Of a stretch of DNA of 64,000 bases, positions 9,277 to 17,813 are shown piece after piece; the stretch's first letter is position 1; each line of letters begins with the position of its first letter. The DNA comes from Azophilus sp965221465. GTDB taxonomy: Bacteria > Pseudomonadota > Gammaproteobacteria > Pseudomonadales > Azotimanducaceae. Made by a program: the position numbers and the translations under genes. The stretch is taken from the NCBI GenBank assembly GCA_965221465.1, contig OZ244892.1, forward strand, positions 3,410,001-3,474,000, in the 5' to 3' direction. Below the pieces are notes generated by a model, which was given only the letters and a program-made list of their open reading frames with translations, searched no databases and was not told where the DNA came from.

Positions 9277-9661
9277 ACCCACCCTCTTCCTTGATCGCAA
9301 TCTCGGCAAGCACATCATCGCGAATCGGCTTCGTGACAACGGGATGGCCATAGAGGTGCATGACGATCATCTCCCTCCGGACGCCCCGGACGAGGATTGG
9401 ATCGCGCTCGTCGGGCGCCAGGGCTGGGTGGCGGTAACGAAAGACAAGAATGTCCGTTACCGGATGGCAGAGTTGCAGGCAATCCGGCAGCACTCGGCTC
9501 GTGTGGTCGTGATTCGGATGAAGAACGCGACAGGGCCGGAAATCGCCGACGTGCTGATAAAGGGACGAAAGCGCATCGCTCTTTTCACGGCCAAGACTCC
9601 CGCGCCCTATGTGGCTGGCATCCAGAAGAGCGGAACTGTCAGCAAATACGAGATCGGATGA
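9215..9661 (+). CDS. PIN-like (VapC45/DUF5615-type) toxin
   Basis: A 148-residue predicted ribonuclease toxin. After a basic N-terminal tail, the PIN-like core begins TLFLDRNLGKHII, with an acidic residue in the first strand. EVHDDHLPPDAPDEDWI and GWVAVTKDKNVRYR supply the further acidic and basic residues expected in this group. Gene order (DUF433 antitoxin first, overlapping frames) supports a toxin-antitoxin module. The fold assignment is from motif pattern only. ATG 9215 is used; a GTG 30 bases upstream would add ten basic residues. Confidence 0.78.
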   Translation: MSAKTQKSKKRSAANSKQPPEPTLFLDRNLGKHIIANRLRDNGMAIEVHDDHLPPDAPDEDWIALVGRQGWVAVTKDKNVRYRMAELQAIRQHSARVVVIRMKNATGPEIADVLIKGRKRIALFTAKTPAPYVAGIQKSGTVSKYEIG

Positions 9662-9777
9662 TTGCCAACCGCAATTCGCCAATCCTCCTTTTTCCTGAGA
9701 AACGGGCGATGCTTGCTTGGGGAAGGAGGCTGCAGATACACATTCGAGGACTGGTCTGGCCAAAAGGAGTGCCGCAC

Positions 9778-11766
9778 ATGAAAGCGACCGCCGCAGCTAT
9801 CTGCACATTCGTTCTGTTTATCGCCGGCGCCCAATCAGCCGAGCGGCAGCTTCTCTGGGGCGATACGCACCTGCACACCAGCTATTCCTTCGATGCGTTT
9901 CTGAACAACAATCTCTCCGTCGACCCGGACATGGCCTACCGGTTCGCCAAGGGCCAGCCCGTGATTCATCCCTTTCATCGGGCACGCATGCAACTCGAGA
10001 GGCCGCTGGACTTCCTGGTTGTGTCGGATCACGCGGAGTTCATCGGCGCGATGCGCGACATCTATCGCAACGGCTTGCAGGACGAAGATGCAGGTTTGTG
10101 GGACCGCATCGTCAACTGGTACACGACGCGCACGTTGCGCAAGGCGATCGATGCGCGGGAAGGCCCGCCGCTGTTCCGTCAACTGCTGCCGCAAGGCAGC
10201 GACCCCCGAGTGGCGGCAAGCGTGGTGAGAGACCCGGCCGCGAGCCCTATCGATGTCGACCCTGAAGTCATGCGCTCCGCCTGGGCGGATATCGTTGCGG
10301 CCGCCGAGTCGCACTACCGGCCAGGGGAGTTCACCACCCTGCTCGGCTGGGAGTGGAGTTCCATTCCCGGCGGCGCCAACCTGCACCGGATCGTGGTTAC
10401 CGATGCCGATGGCGACCAGGCCAGCACCTTTCAGCCGTTTTCCTCCGTGGACAGCCCCTATCCCGAAGATCTGTGGCAATGGTTGGGCACCACGAGCGAA
10501 GCCACCGGCGCCCGATTCCTGGCCATACCGCACAACTCCAATATCTCCAAGGGGTTCATGTTCTCCGATACCACCCTGCGCGGCCAGCCCGTCGATGCCG
10601 ATTACGCCGCCCGGCGCATGCGCTGGGAGAAGCTCGTCGAGGTCACCCAGATCAAGGGTGACTCCGAGGCGCACTTTCTGTTGTCGCCCGAGGACGAATT
10701 CGCCGGGTTCGAGGTTTACCCGTTCTACATCCAGCAGAACCTCGAAGAATACGTGCCGCGCCGCGGGGACTATGCCCGCTCTGCCCTCAAGACCGGCCTC
10801 GAACTCGAAGCCAGCGTCGGGGCGAACCCATTCCGATTCGGCATGATCGGTTCCACGGATTCCCACACCGGCCTCTCTACCCCCGATGAGGACAATTTCG
10901 GCGGCAAGATGGCCACCGACTCGACGCCGGAAATGAAACTGGAGACGGTCGTTGCCGGTGCCGCACGCGGCTGGACCATGTCTGCGTCCGGGCTGGCGGC
11001 CGTCTGGGCAGAGGAGAACACCCGGCAAGCCATCGTCGAGGCCATGCAACGGCGGGAAACCTACGCCACCACCGGGCCGCGAATCGGCGTGAGGTTTTTC
11101 GGTGGCTGGGAGTTTGCGGATTCCGTTCTGGACACGACGGATGCGGCGGCGGCCGGATACGCGGGCGGCGTACCCATGGGAAGCGAGCTGTTGGCGCCAG
11201 GGCAACGATATGCCGGAGGTGGAACTTCGAACCCGGATTCCGCCGCATCGACCGAAGAGCCGGAGCCCGTGAACGTTCCCGAAGCGGCAGCCGGCCCGAC
11301 GTTCCTGGTGATGGCGCACAAGGACCCGGCGGGCGCGAACCTCGACCGCGTGCAAATCGTCAAGGGCTGGCTCGACGCTGACGGAACGGCTCGGGAACGG
11401 GTCATCGATGTGGTATGGGCCGGTGACCGCAAACCGGATGCCGACGGCAAGCTGCCGCCTGTCGGCAACACCGTAGACCTCGAATCGGCACGCTACAGCA
11501 ACAGCATAGGCGCAACGGAACTCGCAGCCGTTTGGCGCGACCCCGCATTCGATGCGGCGCAGCCGGCTTTCTACTATGCGCGGGTCATCGAAATCCCCAC
11601 GCCGAGACACGCGCAGTACGATGCCATCGCCCTGGGCATGGAGGCGCCGAGCTACGGCCCCTCCACAATCCAGGAACGGGCCTATACGTCACCGATCTGG
11701 TACCGGCCGACGCCGTCGGGAGAACCCACGCCCGGCGAAAGCCCTTCGACCGCAGCAGCACGCTGA
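9778..11766 (+). CDS. DUF3604 family secreted protein
   Basis: A 662-residue paralogue of the protein at 295-2340. It has an ordinary signal peptide (hydrophobic to about residue 20, cleavage near AQSA) instead of a lipobox, so it is probably free in the periplasm or exported. The PHP-like motifs are at 31-33 (GDTHLHTSYSFDA) and 84-85 (SDHAEF). Shared blocks include FLAIPHNSN, a GSTDSHTG metal-type segment, TTGPRIGVRFFGGW and a C-terminal SPIWYRP. An AAAAGGAG Shine-Dalgarno sits before ATG 9778. The reaction is unknown; the family is widespread in marine and soil proteobacteria. Confidence 0.87.
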   Translation: MKATAAAICTFVLFIAGAQSAERQLLWGDTHLHTSYSFDAFLNNNLSVDPDMAYRFAKGQPVIHPFHRARMQLERPLDFLVVSDHAEFIGAMRDIYRNGLQDEDAGLWDRIVNWYTTRTLRKAIDAREGPPLFRQLLPQGSDPRVAASVVRDPAASPIDVDPEVMRSAWADIVAAAESHYRPGEFTTLLGWEWSSIPGGANLHRIVVTDADGDQASTFQPFSSVDSPYPEDLWQWLGTTSEATGARFLAIPHNSNISKGFMFSDTTLRGQPVDADYAARRMRWEKLVEVTQIKGDSEAHFLLSPEDEFAGFEVYPFYIQQNLEEYVPRRGDYARSALKTGLELEASVGANPFRFGMIGSTDSHTGLSTPDEDNFGGKMATDSTPEMKLETVVAGAARGWTMSASGLAAVWAEENTRQAIVEAMQRRETYATTGPRIGVRFFGGWEFADSVLDTTDAAAAGYAGGVPMGSELLAPGQRYAGGGTSNPDSAASTEEPEPVNVPEAAAGPTFLVMAHKDPAGANLDRVQIVKGWLDADGTARERVIDVVWAGDRKPDADGKLPPVGNTVDLESARYSNSIGATELAAVWRDPAFDAAQPAFYYARVIEIPTPRHAQYDAIALGMEAPSYGPSTIQERAYTSPIWYRPTPSGEPTPGESPSTAAAR

Positions 11767-11801
11767 TCGCCAGCCCGCATCCATCAACTCGAGGTAAACC
11801 C

Positions 11802-12662
11802 ATGCCCTACGCACATCCCGAATACCTGATCTCGCCCGCGGAGCTTGCCGCCGACCTGGACGGCAAGCGCATCCTGGATGCCACGATCGTGTTTGCGCCG
11901 GCAGCGGAAGGTGGCTTTCGTATCGAGCCCGGGCTTGCCCGGTTCGAGGAAGGGCACATTCCCGGCGCGCTCTTTCTCGACCAGATGCGGGATGCGTCGG
12001 AAACGTCATCGGAACTGGCGTTCACGCTGCCGGCCCCGCAGCAACTCGAAGCGCTGTTCCGCCGTCTCGGCATTTCCGACGACACCGAGGTGGTGCTGTA
12101 CAGCAGCGCACACATGATGTGGGCGACGCGGGCCTGGTGGCTCTTCCACTATTGCGGCCATCGGCACGCGCGCGTGCTGAACGGTGGGCTCGACGCCTGG
12201 CGGGCAGGCGGATATCCGCTATCGACGGAATCGGCGAGCTACCCGGCGGGCGATTTCGCGGCGAATCCTAACCATGACCTGTTTGCAGACACAAACGCCG
12301 TGCTCGCAGCAATCGGAGATGCCGACGTCTGCACCGTCAACGCGCTGTCCCCGGAGGTATACGCGGGCGAAGGCGAGTTCTCCTATGGGCGCAAGGGGCA
12401 TATCGCGGGCAGCGTCAACCTGTTCTACGACGATCTGCTCGAAGACGGCTGCTTCAAGGAAGAGGCGGCGCTCCGCCAGGCGCTCGATGCGAAGGGGCTG
12501 CTTTCCGCTTCACGGGTGATCAGCTATTGCGGCGCAGGCATTTCCGCAACCATCGATGCATTCGCCTGCCTGCTCTGCGGCAAGGAAGAAGTTTCGGTCT
12601 ACGACGGCTCCATGGCAGAGTGGGTGCAGGACGAGTCGCTGCCGATGGAAACCGGGCATTAA
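11802..12662 (+). CDS. Two-domain sulfurtransferase (rhodanese / 3-mercaptopyruvate type)
   Basis: A 286-residue tandem rhodanese protein. The N-terminal domain (about 8-140) is the inactive structural half (FEEGHIPGALFLDQMRD). The C-terminal domain (about 160-280) has the active-site loop with Cys243 in SYCGAGISAT, the expected persulfide-carrying cysteine. It likely moves sulfur from thiosulfate or 3-mercaptopyruvate to thiophilic acceptors. The loop CGAGIS differs from the CGSGVTA of classical SseA, so the preferred donor is uncertain. It follows the DUF3604 gene by 35 bases and converges with the GPx gene. Confidence 0.88.
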   Translation: MPYAHPEYLISPAELAADLDGKRILDATIVFAPAAEGGFRIEPGLARFEEGHIPGALFLDQMRDASETSSELAFTLPAPQQLEALFRRLGISDDTEVVLYSSAHMMWATRAWWLFHYCGHRHARVLNGGLDAWRAGGYPLSTESASYPAGDFAANPNHDLFADTNAVLAAIGDADVCTVNALSPEVYAGEGEFSYGRKGHIAGSVNLFYDDLLEDGCFKEEAALRQALDAKGLLSASRVISYCGAGISATIDAFACLLCGKEEVSVYDGSMAEWVQDESLPMETGH

Positions 12663-12674
12663 GCCAGGTTGGGC

Positions 12675-13145
12675 TTACAGGCCGTGGTCTGACAGATCCC
12701 TGGCGATGTCCTCCGGAGTCGTGGGGGGTTCGTAGCGCGCCAGCACCTCGCCGTTGCCGTCGACCAGAAACTTGGTGAAATTCCAGCCGATGTCGGCGCC
12801 CTTGGGGCCGGCCTTGCTGGCGGTAAGCCAGCGGTACAGGTCGCAGGCTCCCGTCCCGTTGACCTCGATCTTTTCGAACATCGGGAAATTCACGTCGTAA
12901 CGGGACCTGGCGAATTCGAGGATTTCCTCGTTCGTGCCGGGTTCCTGTTTTCCGAACTGGTTGCAGGGGAAACCGAGCACGGTCACCTTGCCTTCCGAAT
13001 GCAGTGTACGCAGACCTGCGTACTGGGGCGTCAGGCCTCACTGACTGGCGAGGTTCACGATCAGGCAGGCCGCGCCCTTGTATTGATCGAACGATACCGG
13101 CTCGCCGGCAATCGCGTTCATGGTCAGGTCGTGGAAGGAAGACAT
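12675..13145 (-). CDS. Selenocysteine-containing glutathione peroxidase
   Basis: Read from ATG 13145, the gene encodes a 156-residue glutathione peroxidase-fold protein with one in-frame TGA (13040-13038). This TGA falls exactly at the catalytic position, in the context NLASQ-U-GLTPQYAGL, where cysteine homologues have NVASKCG. The remaining catalytic set is visible: Gln in GFPCNQFGKQEPG and Trp in IGWNFTKFLVDGNG. A hairpin suited to a bacterial SECIS follows the TGA (13006-13023). The enzyme reduces peroxides with thiols, commonly thioredoxin in bacteria. Standard callers would report only the C-terminal 104 residues. selA, selB and selC are not in this window. Confidence 0.88.
13000..13040 (-). 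promoter_or_regulatory. Putative bacterial SECIS element with Sec UGA codon
   Basis: In the mRNA, UGA (13040-13038) is followed after 14 bases by GUACGCA, loop GGUC, and UGCGUAC (13023-13006), a perfect 7-bp stem. The GGU apical loop about 22-25 bases past UGA matches the placement and loop of the E. coli fdhF SECIS read by SelB. A GCCU/AGGC pair can extend a lower stem. Confidence 0.75.
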
Positions 13146-13225
13146 GCATCGATCCCCAAGCTGGTACAACTGCGATTATTTCGCCACCGAGGACGAAAGT
13201 CCACGCACATGCACAGCGCCGAAGC

Positions 13226-14416
13226 CTACCGGCCGGGTCGCGGCGGCAACGGCAGGTTTGGGAGATCGGTGCAGGCTTTCGCCAGATGCTCGTTGCCTTG
13301 GATGAACTCGCCGAGATGGGTCAGGAGCCGGCCGAGTTCGGCATGGGCCGCATTGGACGGTTCGAGGCGCAAGCTGGCCTGCAAATGCTCCCTGGCCCTG
13401 GACCAGGCGCCGCTCATCATGGCCATGCGTCCCAGCGCAAGATGCAGTGCGGCATCGTCGGGGTGGTCTGCCAACCAGCCTTCCGCAGCCGCCATCTGCC
13501 GCTTCAGATTGGGCGAAGGAATGCGGCCATAGAGGTCCAGCAGCGCCGGGTGCCAGTTCCGCTCCAGCCCCTTGCGCACCGCCCGTTCCGCGGCGACGAC
13601 TTCGCCGGTTGCGGCCAGGCGCCCGGCATGCGCGGCTGTCAGTTCCGGGTCGCGCCGGAGTTCCTTGGGCAGGCTCTGCCAGGCGTCGGCGAAGTCGTCC
13701 CCACCCAGCCGATGCGACCAGGCCCGCCGTTCCAGGGCCTGCAGCGTTTCGCCATCCACCGCTCTGGCCCTGCGCAGGTCGGGAAGAAGGTCGATGGCGG
13801 CCTGCCAGTCCTCGAGGCGCTCGTGGCACTGCCGCAGCAGGTCCAGCATGAACGGATGCCTGGGATTCATCTCGCGGACTTCGCGCAGCGTCGCCCGGCA
13901 ATCTCGCCAGCGCTCTTCGTCGAAGAGCATTCGCGCCCGGGTCAGCAGCACCGCGGCGCGCGCGCCCGGCGTGCTCGCATCGGCACGGTCCAGCAACTCG
14001 TCACGACCTTCGGCATCGCCGGACTCGTGGGCCGCCTGCGCAGCCTGCAGATAGTTGACGAACGGTAGCGTGGCGTTGCTGCCCGCCTCGGTCAGCAATT
14101 GCCTGGCCGCATCCGGCTGACCTTCCGCCTGCAGCAGCAAACCGCGCAGGGTCTGCCTGTCGGCGCTGCGCTGACCGCGTTCCGCGCGCCAGGCGCCGAA
14201 GAGGCTCTTGCCACGGAGCAGGCGCACCATGACGTAGGCGAGCACCCGGACGACAAGGTAGGCGACGAACAGCAGCAGCAGTGCGAACCAGAGGCTCGTT
14301 TCCAGGGCGAAGCCTGCATACGACACCAGTACGTAGCCCGGGTCGCGGAGCATCAATGTGCCCACCAGCCCGCCGAGGACAACGGCCGCGATCAGCAGCA
14401 GCAGACCGGTTTTCAT
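13226..14416 (-). CDS. hemY: HemY, heme-biosynthesis-associated TPR membrane protein
   Basis: A 396-residue inner-membrane protein with two N-terminal transmembrane helices (about 3-22 and 38-60), followed by a basic segment and a long helical, TPR-containing periplasmic or cytosolic part. It is the last gene of hemC-hemD-hemX-hemY. HemY is proposed to organise late heme-biosynthesis steps; its exact role is unsettled. Its ATG overlaps the hemX stop codon by four bases, which indicates translational coupling. Confidence 0.92.
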   Translation of the reverse strand: MKTGLLLLIAAVVLGGLVGTLMLRDPGYVLVSYAGFALETSLWFALLLLFVAYLVVRVLAYVMVRLLRGKSLFGAWRAERGQRSADRQTLRGLLLQAEGQPDAARQLLTEAGSNATLPFVNYLQAAQAAHESGDAEGRDELLDRADASTPGARAAVLLTRARMLFDEERWRDCRATLREVREMNPRHPFMLDLLRQCHERLEDWQAAIDLLPDLRRARAVDGETLQALERRAWSHRLGGDDFADAWQSLPKELRRDPELTAAHAGRLAATGEVVAAERAVRKGLERNWHPALLDLYGRIPSPNLKRQMAAAEGWLADHPDDAALHLALGRMAMMSGAWSRAREHLQASLRLEPSNAAHAELGRLLTHLGEFIQGNEHLAKACTDLPNLPLPPRPGR

Positions 14417-15606
14417 GGCGAGTTGCGGCGCGCTTCAAGCAACTCGTTCAACGAGCCAGAAATATCGGGCAGCGGCGACGCCAGGTCCAGGCGCCGGAGT
14501 GCTTCCAGGGAGTCGACGGTCTCCCCGACCCTCGGGTCCCGCGTGTCGAATAAAGCCTGTATCGATTCGATGGCGGCATTCAGGCTCGCCGCGTACACAG
14601 CCTGATCCCGCTCGAGAGCCGCCAACTGAGTCTGTTCCAGCGCCAGGCGCAGGTTGAATTCGAGAAGGTCTCTCTCGGCCGGGGCCGGGGGCCGTTCCAG
14701 CGACGAATCGAAACGGCGGAAGCGGACGAGCCGGCCGAGTTCCCGGCCCAGGGCGGCGAGTATTCCCGGTTCTTCGCTGGCGACCGAAGCCTCATCGGCA
14801 ATGAAGCCATCTTCGTCGGGGGATCGCAGGTCTCCATCGTCGGAAGTCTCCGCCGGATGCGGGTCGGTGTTTCCCGCCAAACCCGTGGACGCCACGGCAT
14901 TGCCGGTTTCGTCGAGGGACAATGCCGCGGATTCGTCCTCGGAGCCCCCCGGAGAAGCCGGATCGGTCGCTGCGTACTCCGGCGAAGCGAGCGCAAGGCC
15001 CGAGAGTCGGCGCTCGATTGCATGGAGGCGCAGGTAAACCGCGGAGGGGTCGACCGCGTCCGCCTGTTCCAGGCTCATGATCTCGGAGGCGATCATTGAC
15101 CGTACGCCTGAAGTTTCCGGACCGCCGGTTGCAGCGAGCAGACCGTCCGCCGATCGCAACAACCCGAGGGCGGCGTCGGCATCGTGTTCGAAGCGTGCCT
15201 TGCGGTTGGCGGCTCGCAGCAGGGATTCCACCTCGTCGAGTTGCGGTTCGCGTTGCGGCGGCAGTTGCGGGACGGTCAGCCCCTCGAGGGATTCGGCGAG
15301 CGCGATTTCTGAAGCCCGCTGCCGTTCTTCGAGTTCGGCGCGAAACGCCTCGAGCGCGGCTTGCCGCTCGCCGGCCAGGCGCTGCACATCGTTGCCGAGC
15401 CGCATTTGCGCCGCCTGCAGTGCGGTCAGGCGTTCGTCGACGCCTGTGGAGGGATCTTGAACGACGAGCGAATAGTAGAGCCAGCCGAAGCCGCCGAGGG
15501 AAGCCAAGGCGAACAGGAGGGCAAGCATAGCAAGCCCTCGCCCCCCGGAACCTCGGGGCCGCCCGGGCAATTCGCTGTCGGTAGCGGCCGTGATCTCCTC
15601 AGCCAT
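14413..15606 (-). CDS. hemX: HemX, membrane-anchored protein of the heme operon
   Basis: A 397-residue protein with a single transmembrane helix near residues 24-46 (LAMLALLFALASLGGFGWLYYS) and a long coiled-coil-rich domain. Family features include EVESLLRAANRKARFEHDADAALGLLRSAD. An acidic low-complexity insertion (about 215-270) is longer than usual. Often annotated as uroporphyrinogen-III C-methyltransferase, it lacks any methyltransferase fold; its accepted role is an accessory one in heme synthesis. It lies seven bases after hemD. Confidence 0.92.
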   Translation of the reverse strand: MAEEITAATDSELPGRPRGSGGRGLAMLALLFALASLGGFGWLYYSLVVQDPSTGVDERLTALQAAQMRLGNDVQRLAGERQAALEAFRAELEERQRASEIALAESLEGLTVPQLPPQREPQLDEVESLLRAANRKARFEHDADAALGLLRSADGLLAATGGPETSGVRSMIASEIMSLEQADAVDPSAVYLRLHAIERRLSGLALASPEYAATDPASPGGSEDESAALSLDETGNAVASTGLAGNTDPHPAETSDDGDLRSPDEDGFIADEASVASEEPGILAALGRELGRLVRFRRFDSSLERPPAPAERDLLEFNLRLALEQTQLAALERDQAVYAASLNAAIESIQALFDTRDPRVGETVDSLEALRRLDLASPLPDISGSLNELLEARRNSP

Positions 15607-15612
15607 TGCTTA

Positions 15613-16299
15613 TCAACCTCGCCTTGCCTTCACGTCGAGCAACTCCATACCGCGCCGTACGGCTTCGATATCGGCGCCGCCGCAATCGAGCACGCGTCGG
15701 AGGCCAAGCCCGGCGCCGAGCGCCGCGACCCGCGCCGAGGGCGCCAGCACGGCAACCCCAAGGTCGCCCGCGGCGGCCGTCCAGACACGCGCCGCCTGGC
15801 GGAGACCGTCGCCGCTCGAGGTGACGATGACCTCCACCCTTTCGGCATCCACGTCCGGCGACAAAGGATACCGCAGGTAGACTTCCAGGCGCGTGACCCT
15901 GGCGCCACGTTTCTGCAACTCATCGGGCAACAGGCTTCTTCCGCCCGCGCCGGTTACCAGCAGTATGCGCTTTCCGGTTACATCTCCCAACGCCTCGAGA
16001 AGCCCCTCGCCGGTTTCGACATCGGGCAGAGCAGCTTCGAACCCCCGCGCCGCCAATTCCGACCCGGTCCGGCGCCCGATGGCGAACAAGGTGCGCGCTT
16101 CACCCGCCAGCCGGGCACCGGCAATGCGTACGCCCTGTACCGACAGGAAGAGCCCGATATCGAACGGCCCCGAAATCGGCTCGAAAGGCTTGGGCCTGAT
16201 TTCCAGAACCGGCGCCTTCAGCACAGTGTGCCCGCCGGCCCGTAGTGCCGCGGCAAGCTCGGACGCCCCCGGCTCCGAGCGTGTCACCCAGACGTGCAA
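15613..16299 (-). CDS. hemD: Uroporphyrinogen-III synthase HemD
   Basis: A 228-residue bilobed enzyme that cyclises hydroxymethylbilane with inversion of ring D. Recognisable stretches are WVTRSEPGASELAAALRAGG at the start, LLVTGAGGRSLLPDEL in the middle, and IVTSSGDGLRQ with a final helix-rich segment. The start is a TTG at 16299 preceded by GGAGA; a nearby ATG at 16313 is out of frame. In most relatives hemD follows hemC with little gap. Here repeat copy B has been inserted between them, opening a 460-base gap. Confidence 0.93.
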   Translation of the reverse strand: MHVWVTRSEPGASELAAALRAGGHTVLKAPVLEIRPKPFEPISGPFDIGLFLSVQGVRIAGARLAGEARTLFAIGRRTGSELAARGFEAALPDVETGEGLLEALGDVTGKRILLVTGAGGRSLLPDELQKRGARVTRLEVYLRYPLSPDVDAERVEVIVTSSGDGLRQAARVWTAAAGDLGVAVLAPSARVAALGAGLGLRRVLDCGGADIEAVRRGMELLDVKARRG

Positions 16300-16355
16300 G
16301 CGGGTGTCTCCATGAGGACCACCGGGGCCGGGTTCCGGTCACGCAACCCGGCATG

Positions 16356-16632
16356 CATCAAAGAACCCACCCCGGCGCACCGGGCCGACGACGCGCAAGG
16401 AACACTTGACAACCGCTGGGAGAGAACCGGTGTGCGGTGCGCGTATCCGGCACCTTTAAAGCTCGTGCCTGCGCCCATCGTAGCGGTAAGCAGGTCCGCT
16501 TGGCGTGCCGGATGCGCGTACCGCATACCGGTTCTCGGAGCCGGATCGAAGGTAAGGATTTCTTGGTTAGCAAATTCAATAAAATCAATCACTTGGAAAA
16601 AGTGTTCCATGAAAGCTCCGAACCCGGCGCGT
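16356..16632 (-). repeat. Intergenic repeat family, copy B (between hemC and hemD)
   Basis: A full-length copy in the opposite orientation to copies A and C-F. Its own left end is AT-rich (CATGGAACACTTTTTCCAAG, then TGATTGATTTTATT). The inner cassette at 16422-16536 is 115 bp with arms of about 25 bases, beginning GAGAACCGGT and ending ACCGGTTCTC, flanked on both sides by TCC. The outer right part lies towards hemD. It splits an operon that is contiguous in relatives, so hemDXY must be transcribed through it or from a new promoter. Confidence 0.88.
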
Positions 16633-16760
16633 CAAGCGGGATTTCTCCGTTTGACATTGAGGGCTACTCGACTGCCGACTCCGCCATTCGTTGCGGGGCG
16701 TCGCCGGCTCTTCCGAGAAGCGTTCGCCTCCAATCTCGGCACTTCGTTGCACCAGGGGGG

Positions 16761-17681
16761 TCAATGCGGACGCTCGGCTGTGGCGGCCAGCAGTGGGCCG
16801 GCCCCCTGACGACGCAGATCCGCGACGACCGCGTCCACGGCAGACTTCGGTTCCGTCCGCGTCGCTGCGGCGCGCAGCAATGTGCGGCCGTCGGGGGAAC
16901 CCAGAACTGCGCGCAGTGTGAGGCCTTCCTCGCCCAGTTCTGCAAAGGCGCCGAGGGGCGTGCCGCAGTCGGCGCCGAGCGCGGCGCTCACCCCCCGCTC
17001 CGCCCGAACGCAGCGGGAAACGGCCGGATCGTTCAACGACTGCAGCAGTTCATTGACGCCCGAATTGCCGGCCAGGCATTCGATGCCGAGGGCGCCCTGG
17101 CCCGCGGCAGGAAGACAGCGCTCCACATCGAGCGCCTCGGTGATGCGGTGCGCCCAGCCAAGGCGCGTCAGCCCCGCCGCGGCCAGCACGATGGCATCGA
17201 ATTCGCCCCGATCGAGCTTGCCCAATCGGGTGTCGACGTTGCCGCGCACCGGCAATACCTCGAGGTCCGGGCGCGCCGCGAGCAGTTGCGCCTGACGGCG
17301 CAGGCTCGAGGAGCCGACGGTTGCGCCTTGCGGGGCGGCATCGAAGGTTCCGTGGGGGCTGATCCAGGCATCCCGGACATCCTCGCGGAAGGCGACGGCC
17401 GCCAGCACGAACCGATTGTCGAGTTTCGCGGGCAGGTCCTTCATGGAATGCACGGCCAGGTCGGCATCGCCCCGAAGCAGGGCTGCCTCGAGTTCCTTGA
17501 TGAACAGCCCCTTGCCCCCCAGGGTGCTCAGCCGTGCATCGAGACGCCGGTCGCCCTCCGTGGTCATGGCGACCAGTTCGACACCGAGCCCCGGATGGCG
17601 GTGCTCGAGTTCTGCCTTGACGAAATTCGCCTGCCACAGCGCCAGCCGGCTCTTGCGCGTCGCGATTCGCAACTCGGTCAT
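16761..17681 (-). CDS. hemC: Hydroxymethylbilane synthase (porphobilinogen deaminase) HemC
   Basis: A 306-residue enzyme that polymerises four porphobilinogens. The start MTELRIATRKSRLALWQ is the canonical opening, and the upstream open frame is unrelated. Conserved segments include VHSMKDLP, SSLRRQAQL and the catalytic R/K-rich strand. Cys239 in GADCGTPLGAFAEL is the attachment site of the dipyrromethane cofactor. It is divergent from argH, with 132 bases between start codons. Confidence 0.96.
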   Translation of the reverse strand: MTELRIATRKSRLALWQANFVKAELEHRHPGLGVELVAMTTEGDRRLDARLSTLGGKGLFIKELEAALLRGDADLAVHSMKDLPAKLDNRFVLAAVAFREDVRDAWISPHGTFDAAPQGATVGSSSLRRQAQLLAARPDLEVLPVRGNVDTRLGKLDRGEFDAIVLAAAGLTRLGWAHRITEALDVERCLPAAGQGALGIECLAGNSGVNELLQSLNDPAVSRCVRAERGVSAALGADCGTPLGAFAELGEEGLTLRAVLGSPDGRTLLRAAATRTEPKSAVDAVVADLRRQGAGPLLAATAERPH

Positions 17682-17801
17682 CGGTTTCCGGGATCGGTTC
17701 GGGGAGGGCTCTGTATGCCTTGGCATCCAGCCATTTGCAAGCCGATACGGCCCGGCATCGGCAGCCATGCCGGGGATGCCCGGCCGGCAATCCGATATCG
17801 C

Positions 17802-17813
17802 TATAATTCGCGG
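17802..17813 (+). promoter_or_regulatory. Candidate -10 element for argH, nearly leaderless
   Basis: A consensus TATAAT lies at 17802-17807, only six bases before the argH ATG at 17814. Normal -10 to start-site spacing would put the 5' end on or next to the start codon. There is no good -35 hexamer at 17-bp spacing and no Shine-Dalgarno. Confidence 0.45.

Noticed and set aside
13038..13040. TGA in the GPx gene as a sequencing error
   Set aside because: It falls exactly at the catalytic codon and is followed at the right distance by a GGUC-loop hairpin; an error would not be expected to have both. Absence of the Sec machinery would reopen this.
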